DNA from: Phenylobacterium sp.
GTDB lineage: Bacteria; Pseudomonadota; Alphaproteobacteria; Caulobacterales; Caulobacteraceae
DNA: 64,000 nt
NCBI GenBank assembly: GCA_018001015.1
Contig: JAGNIV010000018.1
Location: 1-64,000, forward strand
Reading direction: 5' to 3'
Shown here piece after piece: positions 1-12,622 of this stretch. The translations under genes were made by a program, and so were the position numbers. Each line of letters starts with the position of its first letter. Position 1 is the stretch's first letter. The notes beneath the pieces were generated by a model. That model had not been told where the DNA came from. It searched no databases and saw nothing but the letters and a program-made list of their open reading frames with translations.

Positions 1-2
1 CA

Positions 3-137
3 GAGCAGGTCATCGCCGTCGCGAGGGCCTACAACCACACCCCAAGACAATGCCTGGACTTCCAGACCCCAGCCGAGGTCTTCTCCAGGGTGTTGCACTT
101 CGAACGAGAGTCCACACCCCGGCCTTCACCGGGGTGA
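3..137 (+). CDS. IS30-family transposase, C-terminal end (partial at window edge)
   Basis: An open frame enters from the left edge and ends at TGA 135-137. Its 44 residues include ARAYNHTPRQCLDFQTPAEVF, which matches the conserved C-terminal end of IS30-family transposases (N-x-R-P-R-K-x-L-x-x-x-T-P-x-E-x-F). Only this tail is visible, so whether the element is complete or decayed cannot be judged. The stop lies 7 bases from the end of the convergent pilin gene. A G/C-rich hairpin (CCCCGG...CCGGGG, about 116-134) falls inside the last codons and could terminate transcription of the pilin from the other strand. I could not identify a terminal inverted repeat. Confidence 0.7.
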   Translation, partial: EQVIAVARAYNHTPRQCLDFQTPAEVFSRVLHFERESTPRPSPG

Positions 138-144
138 GCGGGGA

Positions 145-309
145 TTAGCTGATCGCCGCCTCGATGGCGGTAGCCGCCTTGTTCATCAGGTCGAACAGCA
201 CGGTCTGGAAGGCCCCGATGGCGGCGACGACGCCCATGGCCAGGACGCCGCCCAGCACCGCGTATTCCACCATGGTGGCCCCGCGCTCATCGCGCAGGAA
301 GCGGCTCAG
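145..309 (-). CDS. Flp/Fap-type type IVb pilin, apparent CTG start
   Basis: The frame encodes a 54-residue protein with the hallmarks of Flp pilins of tight-adherence (Tad) pili. It has a short basic leader, a prepilin peptidase site G/A followed by T-M-V-E-Y (the conserved Glu-Tyr), and one hydrophobic helix (about residues 15-40). It needs TadV/CpaA-type peptidase and Tad machinery, none of which is in the window. No ATG, GTG or TTG lies close to the leader. The codon placed where a start belongs is CTG at 309-307, overlapping the mutT stop as CTGA, just as other gene pairs here overlap as ATGA or GTGA. With that start the leader is ten residues. The only ATG upstream in frame (390) lies inside mutT and would give a 37-residue leader. 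The function is clear; the start is inferred. Confidence 0.75.
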   Translation of the reverse strand: MSRFLRDERGATMVEYAVLGGVLAMGVVAAIGAFQTVLFDLMNKAATAIEAAIS

Positions 310-716
310 ATAAGATCGCGCAGCCAGGCCACCAGCGGCGCATCGGCCGGCGGCATCGGATAGTCGCCGAGCTTTGAGGGTTTCACCCATGCGAGCGCCG
401 CGTGCTCCCGAGCCGTGATCACGCCATCCCATCGACGGCACAGGTAGAGTGGCATCATGAGGTGAAAGGATTCGTAACTGTGGCTGGCGAAGACGAAGGG
501 GGCCAGGCAGGCGTTGGTGACGCGTATGCCCAGCTCCTCCTCCAGCTCACGGATGAGGCATGCCTCCGGGGTCTCGCCGGGCTCCAGCTTGCCGCCCGGA
601 AACTCCCAGAGACCGGCGAGCGACTTGCCCTCCGGCCGCTGGGCGATCAGCACGCGGCCGTCGGTGTCGATCAGGGCGGCGGCGGCGACAAGCACCATGG
701 GTTTGGGATCGGCCAT
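306..716 (-). CDS. mutT: MutT-like Nudix hydrolase (8-oxo-dGTP diphosphatase)
   Basis: The protein has 136 residues. It carries a complete Nudix box at about residues 41-64 (GG-K-L-E-P-G-E-T ... REL-E-EELGI), the Mg2+-binding helix that cleaves nucleoside diphosphate-X bonds. Length and the N-terminal strand (VAAAALIDTDGRVLIAQR) fit MutT, which removes oxidised dGTP from the nucleotide pool and so prevents A:T to C:G changes. The start at 716 (ATG, MADPKPM) is preferred because upstream in-frame sequence is low-complexity and unlike the family. The stop overlaps the putative CTG start of the pilin. In Caulobacter relatives I recall mutT lying after argJ; here it is about 14 kb away from argJ. 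Confidence 0.9.
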   Translation of the reverse strand: MADPKPMVLVAAAALIDTDGRVLIAQRPEGKSLAGLWEFPGGKLEPGETPEACLIRELEEELGIRVTNACLAPFVFASHSYESFHLMMPLYLCRRWDGVITAREHAALAWVKPSKLGDYPMPPADAPLVAWLRDLI

Positions 717-845
717 GGCGCCTGCATCGCGGGGCTGGAGGAGAAATGCAACAGCGCGTGCCGAATGACGCGGGGTGACGGTGGCGTCGCGGCCCAGGCC
801 GGGTAGTCTGTCGGCAAGGCCCCCTGAGAGGCCCAGGAGACGCCG

Positions 846-1535
846 GTGATCGACCTCTACTATGCCGCCACGCCCAACGGCTGGAAGATCAGCATCATGC
901 TGGAGGAGTGCGGCCTGCCGTACACCGTCCATCCCGTGAACCTGGGGCGCGGCGAGCAGTTCGCGCCGGACTTCCTGGCGCTGAGCCCCAACAACCGCAT
1001 CCCGGCCATCGTCGACCAGGACCCCGCCGACGGCGGCGCGCCGATCAGCATCTTCGAGACCGGGGCCATCCTGATCTATCTGGCGGAGAAGACCGGGCGT
1101 TTCCTGCCCGCCGACCTGCGGGGTCGCTCAAACGTGGTCCAGTGGCTGATGTGGCAGGTGGGCGGCCTGGGCCCCATGCTGGGCCAGAACGGTCACTTCA
1201 AGCTCTATGCCCCGGAGAAGATCGCCTACGCCATCGACCGCTACGAGCGCGAGGCCGCCCGGCTCTACGGTGTGCTGGACGGGCAGCTTGGACGGACCGG
1301 GGCCTATGTGGCCGGCGACGAGTACAGCATCGCCGACATGGCCTGCTTCCCCTGGTTGATCACCCACAAGGCCCAGGGCCTCACCCTGGACGACTACCCC
1401 CACATCAAGCGCTGGTTCGCAGAGGTTCGGGCGCGTCCCGGCGTCGTGGCGGGCACGGCCGTGGGCCGGATGGCGCGGCCGGGCGAGATGGACGCGCAGA
1501 CCAAGCAAAACCTCTTCGGGATCGCCGCGACATGA
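846..1535 (+). CDS. Glutathione S-transferase, YfcG/Ure2p-like
   Basis: The protein has 229 residues and a GTG start. The N-terminal thioredoxin fold carries TPNGWKISIMLEE and SPNNRIPAIVD, the signature of the bacterial YfcG/YghU (Ure2p-like) glutathione transferases. The C-terminal part is the helical GST domain (DGQLGRTGAYVAGDEYSIADMACFPW). These enzymes use glutathione for conjugation or disulfide-bond reduction in the cytoplasm. The gene opens a run of five genes whose ends overlap; its stop overlaps the next start as ATGA. Co-location with a DsbA-fold isomerase, two hydrolases and a glycosidase suggests a role in breaking down an aromatic or glycosidic compound, but the substrate cannot be read from sequence. 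Confidence 0.88.
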   Translation: MIDLYYAATPNGWKISIMLEECGLPYTVHPVNLGRGEQFAPDFLALSPNNRIPAIVDQDPADGGAPISIFETGAILIYLAEKTGRFLPADLRGRSNVVQWLMWQVGGLGPMLGQNGHFKLYAPEKIAYAIDRYEREAARLYGVLDGQLGRTGAYVAGDEYSIADMACFPWLITHKAQGLTLDDYPHIKRWFAEVRARPGVVAGTAVGRMARPGEMDAQTKQNLFGIAAT

Positions 1536-2144
1536 TCGAGTGCTTCTTCGACTGCTCCAGCCCCTGGACCTACCTGGCCTTCCACAACCTGCGACCCCTG
1601 GCGGCGGAGCTGGGCGAGGAGATCAGCTGGCGGCCGATCCTGGTGGGGGGGCATCTTCAACACCGTGAACCCCTCGGTCTATGAGCAGCGGGCGACGCCG
1701 GTGCCGGCCAAGGCGCGCTATATGAAGAAGGACCTGGAGGACTGGGCGCGGCACTCGGGGATCGCCATCACCTTCCCGCCCAAGGTCTTCCCCGTGAACA
1801 GCGTCAAGGCCATGCGCGGCTGCATCTGGTTGGCGCCGCAGGGCAAGCTCGTGGCCTTCGCCGACGCGGTGTTCAAGGCCTATTGGAGCGACAATCTCGA
1901 CATCTCCCAGGATGAGGTGCTGGCGGCGGTCTGCGAGGGCGTGGGGGTCGATCGCGCCGCCTTCCTGGCCGGGATCGCCGAGCCGGCGGTGAAGGACCAG
2001 CTGCGGCTCAACACCGAGGAGGTGGTGGCCCGCGGCGGCTTCGGTTCGCCGACCCTCTTCGTGAACAAGACTGACATGTACTTCGGCAACGACCGCCTGC
2101 CGCTGATCCGCGCCGCGGTGCTGGCCGCGAAGGAAGGCGCCTGA
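1532..2144 (+). pseudogene. 2-hydroxychromene-2-carboxylate isomerase (DsbA/kappa-GST fold), frameshifted
   Basis: The gene starts at ATG 1532 and encodes MIECFFDCSSPWTYLA, the N-terminal active-site region of the HCCA isomerase/kappa-class GST family (catalytic Ser in the SSPW segment). After W-R-P-I-L-V-G-G the frame runs out, while the rest of the protein (N-P-S-V-Y-E-Q-R ... GSPTLFVNKTDMYFGNDRL) continues in another frame to 2144. The break is a run of seven G at 1645-1651; six would restore GGIFNTVNPSVYEQR and a protein of about 203 residues. The family catalyses a glutathione-dependent cis-trans isomerisation in naphthalene-type degradation. Both halves are otherwise well conserved, so this is either a recent one-base insertion or a sequencing error. 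It overlaps the GST stop (ATGA) and the next start (TGATG). Confidence 0.85.
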
Positions 2145-3378
2145 TGCCCAACCGTGACCTTACCCCCTCCACCCCCGCCGAGGCGGGCCTGTCGAGCGCC
2201 GGCCTGGCGGCCATCGACGCCTATTTGCAGGGGCTGGTGGATGAGGGACGGGCCGCCGGCTACGTGACGCTGGCCGCCCGCCACGGCCGCGTCGCCCACG
2301 TCAGCACGATCGGCAAGAAGGACATCGCGTCGGGCGAGCCGATGGCGGCCGACACGATGTTCCGCATCTTCTCGATGACCAAGCCGGTGACGGCGGTGGC
2401 GATGATGATCCTGCACGACCAGGGCCTGTGGTCGCCGGATGACCCCATCGAAAAACACCTGCCGGCCTTCGCGGGCGCCAGGGTGTTCGGCGGGATGGGG
2501 GAGAACGGCCAGCCGATCCTGACGGCCGCCGATCAGCCCCCGACCCTGCGCCACCTGCTGACCCATACGGCCGGCCTGACCTATGGCCGCGAGCCCATGG
2601 GCGGGCTGGAGAGGCTGTATGAGGCGGCCGATGTCTGGCGCTCGGCCGATCTCGCCGAGATGGCGGCCAAGCTGGGCGGCCTGCCGCTGGCCTATCAACC
2701 GGGGACGAAGTGGATCTATTCGCTGGCCATGGACGTCCAGGGGGCGATCATCGAGAAACTCTCCGGCCAGACCCTGCCGGCCTTCATGCAGGAGAAGATC
2801 TTCGGCCCGCTGGGCATGGCCGACACCGCATTCCACACCCCGCCGGAGAAGAAGGGTCGGCTGGCCACTCTCTACCGCACCAGCAAGAGCCGGGGCCTGG
2901 TGGCGCTCGAGGGTAACCCGCTGCTGCCGGACCATGACCGAGTTCCGGCCCTGGCCTCGGGCGGGGGCGGCCTGATCTCGACGGCGGGCGACTATGCCCG
3001 CTTCGCCCAGATGCTGGCCAATGGCGGCGAGTTCGCGGGCAAGCGCATCGTCAGCACGGCCGCCGTGAAACAGATGATGACCAACCAGCTCTCCGACGAG
3101 ATGCTGCAGGCGGGTTACGGCATCGGCCTGCAGCAGCTGCGTCCCGGGTTCGGCTTCGGCTACAACGGGGTGGTGTTCACCGATCCCGACAAGGCCGGCG
3201 TGCCCGCCGGGCTGGGGACCTATCATTGGGACGGGGCGGCGGGGACCTGGTTCTGGGTCGATCCCGCCAACGACCTGATCTTCGTCGGCATGGTGCAACT
3301 GCTGTCGGAAACCGCCCCGGCCTGCCAGGCCACCACCCAGACCCTGATGGCCGACGCCATCCTGCAGGAGGCGCATTC

Positions 3379-3382
<4 letters not shown>
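2144..3382 (+). CDS. Serine hydrolase of the beta-lactamase (class C/EstB-like) family
   Basis: The protein has 412 residues. The S-x-x-K nucleophile motif is SMTK at residues 77-80 and the second conserved Tyr is in YSLAMD at about 192. A late H-W-D-G-A-A-G-T segment stands where the K/H-x-G motif lies. Without a signal peptide it is probably a cytoplasmic esterase, lactonase or transesterase rather than a drug-resistance beta-lactamase; EstB-type esterases and LovD-like enzymes share this fold. The start ATG overlaps the preceding stop by one base, and its own stop overlaps the amidohydrolase start as ATGA. That implies translational coupling across the operon. Confidence 0.88.
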
Positions 3383-7595
<4,213 letters not shown>

Positions 7596-7871
7596 CGGCG
7601 CTGGCGCCGCACCTGCGAAGGGGCTTGGCCGTCTCCGGTTGACTTTGACCGTTCGGCGGCGCATAGGACCCCCGCGCTGCAGCAATTCGCGGCGCTATGG
7701 CGCTCCAGCCGCGTGATGGGATTTACGAAGGTCCCAGCCTGTCGAGCGCCGAAAGAGATCGCATAGATCGCCCCGCCACGCGGGGGCTTTCCACAAATGA
7801 CCCCGCGCTCAGCGACCCTGGCCACCCGGCCGGCGGCCGCATTCGGCGCATATGTGAAAGATACTTACGTT

Positions 7872-9338
7872 TTGACCAAGTTCACCGACTTCGGCCTCGC
7901 CCAACCCCTGCTGAAGGCCCTGGCCGACGAAGGCTACACCACCCCCACCCCGATCCAGACCCAGGCCATTCCCGGCGTCATGACCGGCAAGGACCTGCTG
8001 GGCATCGCTCAGACAGGCACCGGCAAGACCGCCGCCTTCGCCCTGCCGATCCTGCATCGCCTGGCCGCCGACCGTAAGCCCGCGCCGCGCCGCGGCTGCC
8101 GCGTCCTGGTTCTGTCCCCCACCCGCGAACTCGCCACCCAGATCGGCGAGAGCTTCAAGGCCTATGGCAAGCACCTGGGCGTCTCCGTCGCCGTCGTCTT
8201 CGGCGGCGTGAAGTACGGCGGCCAGATGCGTGCGCTGGCCGGCGGCGTCGACGTGCTGGTGGCCACGCCTGGCCGCCTGATCGACCACCTGGGCGAGAAG
8301 ACCATCACGCTCGGCGGCGTGGAGATCTTCGTCCTCGACGAGGCCGACCAGATGCTGGACATGGGCTTCATCCTGCCCATCCGCCGGATCGTGAAGTACC
8401 TGCCCAAGGAACGGCAGAACCTGTTCTTCTCCGCCACCATGCCCACCGAGATCGGCAAGCTGGCCGGCGAGCTGCTGAACCCCAACCCGCTGAAGGTCTC
8501 GGTCACCCCGCAGGCCACCACCGTGGAACGGGTCGACCAGAAGGTGATCTTCGTCGAGACCGCCCGCAAGCGCGCCCTGCTCTGCGAACTGTTCGCCGAG
8601 AAGAACTTCAAGCGCGTCATCGTCTTCACCCGCACCAAGCGCGGCGCCGACCGGGTGGCCAAGTCCCTGGAAGCCGCCGGCGTCGAGGCCGCGGCCATCC
8701 ATGGCGACAAGAGCCAGGGCCAGCGGGAACGCGCGCTGGCCGCCTTCAAGGCCGGTGAAGTCCGCGCCCTGGTGGCCACCGACATCGCCGCCCGCGGCAT
8801 CGACGTCGACGCGGTCAGCCACGTCGTGCAGTACGAACTGCCCAACGTGCCGGAAAGCTACGTCCACCGGATCGGCCGCACCGCCCGCGCCGGGGCCGGC
8901 GGTTCGGCCGTGGCCTTCTGCGCCGACGACGAACGCAACCTGCTGCGCGACATCCAGAAGGTGACGCGCCAGAACATCCCCACCGAGGAACGCCGCGGCG
9001 ACCGCGCCCTGATGGTCATGACGCAAGCCATGCCCGAAGTGGCCGCCGAGCGGGCCGAGGCCGGCCGCAAGAACCACGGCGGCGACCGCAACGGCGCCGG
9101 CGGCGCCCGCAAGCCGCAGAACCGCAGCGACCTGCCGGGCGGCCTGCGCGCCCAGCGCAACCGGCCCGCCAAGGGCCACGGCGGCGGCAACGGCGGCGGT
9201 GATCGCCACCCCCACGGCGCCCGCACGGGCGGCGACCGGGCCTCCACCACCCCGATCAGCCAGGCCCAGTTCAAAGGCCCCAAGCGCGAAAGCGCCGTGG
9301 CCTCGGCCCCGGCCAAGCGCTGGAGCCCCATCGATTAG
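7872..9338 (+). CDS. DEAD-box ATP-dependent RNA helicase (RhlE-like)
   Basis: All core motifs are visible: Q motif (TPTPIQTQAIP), Walker A (AQTGTGKT), PTRELA, DEAD, SAT, the helicase-C segment IHGDKSQ, and HRIGRTARAG. The tail is rich in Gly, Asn, Arg and Lys, as in RhlE-like proteins that act in ribosome assembly and cold adaptation. I chose the TTG at 7872 because M-T-K-F-T-D-F-G-L is the usual N-terminus of this group. An in-frame ATG at 7797 would add 25 residues (MTPRSATLATRP...) that do not look like the family. The 276-base gap upstream holds a weak promoter-like TTGACT at 7639-7644 and a G/C hairpin (GCCCCG/CGGGGGC) at about 7773-7790 ahead of the start, a possible leader structure. 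Confidence 0.93.
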   Translation: MTKFTDFGLAQPLLKALADEGYTTPTPIQTQAIPGVMTGKDLLGIAQTGTGKTAAFALPILHRLAADRKPAPRRGCRVLVLSPTRELATQIGESFKAYGKHLGVSVAVVFGGVKYGGQMRALAGGVDVLVATPGRLIDHLGEKTITLGGVEIFVLDEADQMLDMGFILPIRRIVKYLPKERQNLFFSATMPTEIGKLAGELLNPNPLKVSVTPQATTVERVDQKVIFVETARKRALLCELFAEKNFKRVIVFTRTKRGADRVAKSLEAAGVEAAAIHGDKSQGQRERALAAFKAGEVRALVATDIAARGIDVDAVSHVVQYELPNVPESYVHRIGRTARAGAGGSAVAFCADDERNLLRDIQKVTRQNIPTEERRGDRALMVMTQAMPEVAAERAEAGRKNHGGDRNGAGGARKPQNRSDLPGGLRAQRNRPAKGHGGGNGGGDRHPHGARTGGDRASTTPISQAQFKGPKRESAVASAPAKRWSPID

Positions 9339-9361
9339 TCGATGGACGACTAAGAATACGA

Positions 9362-9391
9362 AACGCCCCGTGGTCACCCGCGGGGCGTTTT
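9362..9391 (+). terminator. Rho-independent terminator after the RNA helicase
   Basis: An ACGCCCCG stem pairs with CGGGGCGT across a ten-base region and is followed by TTTT. It starts 24 bases past the helicase stop. Confidence 0.8.
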
Positions 9392-9409
9392 GCTGTGCGC
9401 TCTAGCCAG

Positions 9410-9460
9410 ACGGCGGCGCTCGAAGCCTGAATCCGGCTCTATGACTTTGAAATTAGAACC
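9410..9460 (+). repeat. Partial copy of the two-hairpin dispersed repeat
   Basis: The stretch GAAGCCTGAATCCGGCTCTATGACTTTGAAAT (9422-9453) matches the repeat copy at 49716-49819 with about one difference. The left hairpin is degenerate and the right hairpin (CGCTCAGACG type) is absent. It sits between the helicase terminator and the 3' end of the TpsB gene and runs over the last codons of that gene. Confidence 0.6.
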
Positions 9461-11060
9461 GAGTGGAGAGCGAGAAGAAGGGACGCCAGCTTTTCTTGCG
9501 GCGGTCGTAGGGGGTGTGGGTCAGGGGCCGGGCGGCTTCGGCGGTGAGGGTGGCGCGATCGCCTACCCGGGCGCGGACGCCAACCCCGGCGGAGGCCAGA
9601 TCGGCGTCGCCGCCGGTCCGTTTCAGGTTCCAGATCTTGCCGACGTCGAAGAAGCCATAGCCTTGGAGGAAGCTGAAGGGTCCGCGCTTGGGACTGAAGC
9701 CCGCGCGGAGCTCGGCCGAGCCCGCCACCCCCTGGTCGCCGCCGATCTCCGCGTAGTTGTAACCCCGCCCGTAAGGCGCCCCGCCGACCACGAACTCCTC
9801 TGACGAGAGCAGCTGGTGCGGGGACCACTGACCATCGGCGGTGAGGTAGAGACCGGCCCAGGGCCCGAGGTCGCGATAGTGCGAGCCGTGGAGATTAAGC
9901 TTCACGAACTGCCGCGAGGCGTCGGCGCGGGAGAGGCCCTCGCCCGGCTGGCTCCCAGGCTTGCCGCGCTGGCCGGCGGAGACCTGGGCGAAGAGATTGC
10001 TGGAGCGCCCCGGCGCGTTGAGATCGGCGTTGACCGCGCCGCGCAGCACCACGACGTCATCGGCATAGCCGCCGGTGTCGGTCCAGTCCTGCTCGATGTG
10101 CCGCGCCTGTACGGTCGCCTGCGTCCAGACGTTCGCCCGACGGTCCCGCTTCAAGGGCTTCAGATAGCTGACGCTGGCGGCGACACTTGAGCTACCGACA
10201 TCGGTGGAGAGGGGATTGGCTCCGTCGCGGGCCTTGGCGATCCCCACCGAGCCGCGCAGGCGCGAGCCGCCACCCAGGGGCGCCGAATAGCTGACCTCGC
10301 CATAGGTGTAGGCGCCGGGATCGGTGGGCACGGTGAGCACAGCCAGGGCCAACTGGTCGCCGGGGAGGATGGTGGAGTTCTTCGCCGCCCGGCCATAGGC
10401 CTGCCAGGGCCCGCTGGTCTTGGGGCCGCGGTTGTCGATATAGACCGAGGCGGCCAGGGGCTTGAGCGCAGCGACGGCCACCAGCCTGTGGCGCGCCGGG
10501 TCGTCCAGCACCGGTTCGAGCTGGGTCTTGATCTGGATCCCTGGCTCGTCGCCGGCCAGGCTGAGCCGCCGCTCAAGCTCGGCAAGGCGCAGCGGGCGTA
10601 GGTCGGACAGTCCCCTGAGATAGGGGGAAGCGGCCGGCGCTCCGATGCCGGTCAGGTCCACGGCGCTGATATAGCCTTCGTAGATTCGGATCCGGGCGAC
10701 GCCGGTTCCGGGCGTCTGAGGCGGGACCACGGCTCGGGACAGGAAATAGCCGTCCGCCCGGTACTTATCGGTGATGGCGGTGGCGATGGTCACCAGATCC
10801 GCCGTGCTGACCTCCCGCGTGAGGTAGGCTTGATAGAGCGGCGCGAGCTCGCCGGGCTTGTAGGCTGTCAGGCCTTCGAGGCTGACGGCGTTGAGCTGGA
10901 AGCAGCCTGCGTCGGGCTTGGCGCACGACGCCTCCGGGGCCTGCTCGTCCTGCGGCCAGGCGAAGACCGGCAGGGACAGGAACATCCCCGCGGCGACGAT
11001 CATGGCGAGGCGGACGGGCCAATCCGCCGTGCGCCACGCCGCTGAACTTGACCGCGCCAA
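9453..11060 (-). CDS. ShlB/FhaC/HecB-family outer-membrane transporter (TpsB)
   Basis: The protein has 535 residues. An N-terminal hydrophobic segment ending ...SLPVFA looks like a signal peptide. A POTRA-2-like region follows (about residues 55-135, with LEGLTAYKPGELAPLY and the G-Y-F-L-S-R-A motif), then a long beta-barrel ending in Phe (SLSTRF), the usual outer-membrane C-terminus. TpsB proteins export large TpsA exoproteins in two-partner secretion. No TpsA gene with a haemagglutination-activity domain is visible here. The start is TTG 11060; an ATG at 11003 would remove the basic part of the signal peptide. It is divergent from the FecR-domain gene across about 160 bases, so the two probably share a control region. 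Confidence 0.88.
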   Translation of the reverse strand: MARSSSAAWRTADWPVRLAMIVAAGMFLSLPVFAWPQDEQAPEASCAKPDAGCFQLNAVSLEGLTAYKPGELAPLYQAYLTREVSTADLVTIATAITDKYRADGYFLSRAVVPPQTPGTGVARIRIYEGYISAVDLTGIGAPAASPYLRGLSDLRPLRLAELERRLSLAGDEPGIQIKTQLEPVLDDPARHRLVAVAALKPLAASVYIDNRGPKTSGPWQAYGRAAKNSTILPGDQLALAVLTVPTDPGAYTYGEVSYSAPLGGGSRLRGSVGIAKARDGANPLSTDVGSSSVAASVSYLKPLKRDRRANVWTQATVQARHIEQDWTDTGGYADDVVVLRGAVNADLNAPGRSSNLFAQVSAGQRGKPGSQPGEGLSRADASRQFVKLNLHGSHYRDLGPWAGLYLTADGQWSPHQLLSSEEFVVGGAPYGRGYNYAEIGGDQGVAGSAELRAGFSPKRGPFSFLQGYGFFDVGKIWNLKRTGGDADLASAGVGVRARVGDRATLTAEAARPLTHTPYDRRKKSWRPFFSLSTRF

Positions 11061-11221
11061 CGCGTGCCCGCCCTAAAAGACCTGAGGTCCTTCGTGACGG
11101 AACATGGTGAATGACACCCTAACGCCAGGAACTTTTCTCTCGCCTTAGCAAAGACTTAGCCACGGGGCCGCTATTTGTGACGACCGCGCCAGTTTTTCTG
11201 GTCCACAGATTGGGTTTACCC

Positions 11222-12622
11222 ATGCGCTGCAAGTCGCTGCTCCTCGCCTGTTCGGCCTTCGCCCTGGCCGCCGGTTCCGCGCACGCCGCCGAGTGGCGGC
11301 TGGTTGAAGTCAGCGGCACGGTCCGCATCGCGGTTCCCGGCGCCGAGGCCATGCCAGCGCGGTTGAACCAGGCGATTCCGACCGGCTCCAGCGTCACGAC
11401 GACGCTGGGTGCGCGGGCCGCCCTGGACAATGGCCTGCAGCATATCGTGGTCGGCCCCAACAGCCGCATGACCGTCGCGCCCGAAGCCGGCGGCTTCACG
11501 CGGGTGATGCAGGATCTCGGCGCGGTGATGTTCAAGGTGGACAAGCAGAAGGCGCCGCACTTCCGCGTCGACACCCCGCTGCTGGCCGCCGTCGTCAAGG
11601 GCACAACCTTCACCGTCGTGGTGGGCCCGCAGGCCGACTCCGTGAACGTGGCCGAAGGCCTGGTGGAGGTGCGCTCCAACGGGTCGGACATCGGCAGCGA
11701 TGTGCCGGCAGGCTCAAGCGGCGCGGTGTCACGCGACGCGCCCCAATCGGTCCAGGTTTCCGGCGCGATGACGCCCACCAGCGGCGAAGCCGTGGCCATG
11801 AAGATCGAGCCCTTGGACTACAAGTCGGTGTCTGGCGGTCTGGTGGACTCCGGTGGGCCGGCCATGATTTCCAACGAGATGGCCGCGGCGGCTTCGGGCA
11901 ATGCTTCCGCCAGCATGCCCACGGGCGCGAACACCGCGGCGCCCGCGGCGCTCGCCATGGAGGTCGCCCGCAACGACCGTCAGCCGGAGGCCGCGGTCGG
12001 CGGCGGAAATGGTCTGGAGGCCGGCGGCGCCAACCCGCTCTCCACGACCAGCCCGGGCAACAACGGGAACGGGAACGGCGGCGGAGCCGCCGAGACCGGG
12101 AACCCCGGGACCAGCGGAAACGGCAATGGGAACAACGGCAACGGCAACGGCGGCGCCGCTACCGGGAACGCCGGGACCAGTGGAAACGGCAATGGGAACA
12201 ACGGGAACGGCAACGGCAACGGCGGCGCCGCCACCGAGACCGGGAACGCCGGGACCAGCGGAAACGGCAATGGGAACAACGGGAACGGCAACGGCAACGG
12301 CGGCGGCGCCACCGAGACCGGGAACGCCGGGACCAGCGGAAACGGCAATGGGAACAACGGAAACGGCAACGGCAACGGCGGCGGCGCCACCGAGACCGGG
12401 AACGCCGGGACCAGCGGAAACGGCAATGGGAACAACGGAAACGGTAACGGCAACGGCGCCACCGAGACCGGGAACGCCGGGACCAGCGGAAACGGCAATG
12501 GGAACAGCGGAAACGGCAACGGCAACGGCGCCTCTGGCGGCCTGGTTGGCGACCTGCTGACCACCGTGGGCGGCGTGACAGAGGGCGTGACAGGCGCCGG
12601 CAAGGGCCGCGGTCCGAAGTGA
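11222..12622 (+). CDS. Secreted FecR-domain protein with Gly/Asn-repeat tail
   Basis: The protein has 466 residues. ATG 11222 gives a clean signal peptide (MRCKSLLLACSAFALAAGSAHA, cut near residue 22); a GTG at 11177 would bury it. Residues 24-190 form a FecR domain (VEVSGTVRI, VVGPNSRMTV, FRVDTPLLAAVVKGTTFTV, NVAEGLVEVRS). A spacer follows, then six repeats of about 25 residues made of T-G-N-A-G-T-S plus (GN)n. There is no membrane helix or ECF sigma factor, so this is not the classical FecR signalling protein. Periplasmic FecR-domain proteins of this kind often neighbour CHASE2 receptors. The stop overlaps the next start as GTGA, so the two are probably made together. Confidence 0.85.
   Translation: MRCKSLLLACSAFALAAGSAHAAEWRLVEVSGTVRIAVPGAEAMPARLNQAIPTGSSVTTTLGARAALDNGLQHIVVGPNSRMTVAPEAGGFTRVMQDLGAVMFKVDKQKAPHFRVDTPLLAAVVKGTTFTVVVGPQADSVNVAEGLVEVRSNGSDIGSDVPAGSSGAVSRDAPQSVQVSGAMTPTSGEAVAMKIEPLDYKSVSGGLVDSGGPAMISNEMAAAASGNASASMPTGANTAAPAALAMEVARNDRQPEAAVGGGNGLEAGGANPLSTTSPGNNGNGNGGGAAETGNPGTSGNGNGNNGNGNGGAATGNAGTSGNGNGNNGNGNGNGGAATETGNAGTSGNGNGNNGNGNGNGGGATETGNAGTSGNGNGNNGNGNGNGGGATETGNAGTSGNGNGNNGNGNGNGATETGNAGTSGNGNGNSGNGNGNGASGGLVGDLLTTVGGVTEGVTGAGKGRGPK
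12091..12537 (+). repeat. In-frame tandem repeat, six units of about 66-75 bp
   Basis: Successive units begin with ACCGGGAACGCCGGGACCAGC and continue with AACGGC/GGGAAC triplets; the middle units are almost identical. The units encode Gly/Asn/Thr-rich peptide. Differences between units are mostly whole-triplet gains or losses of GGC and AAC, as expected from slippage or unequal recombination that keeps the frame. Confidence 0.9.

Noticed and set aside
12091-12537. CRISPR array
   Set aside because: The repeats are tandem, in frame with a coding sequence and have no unique spacers.
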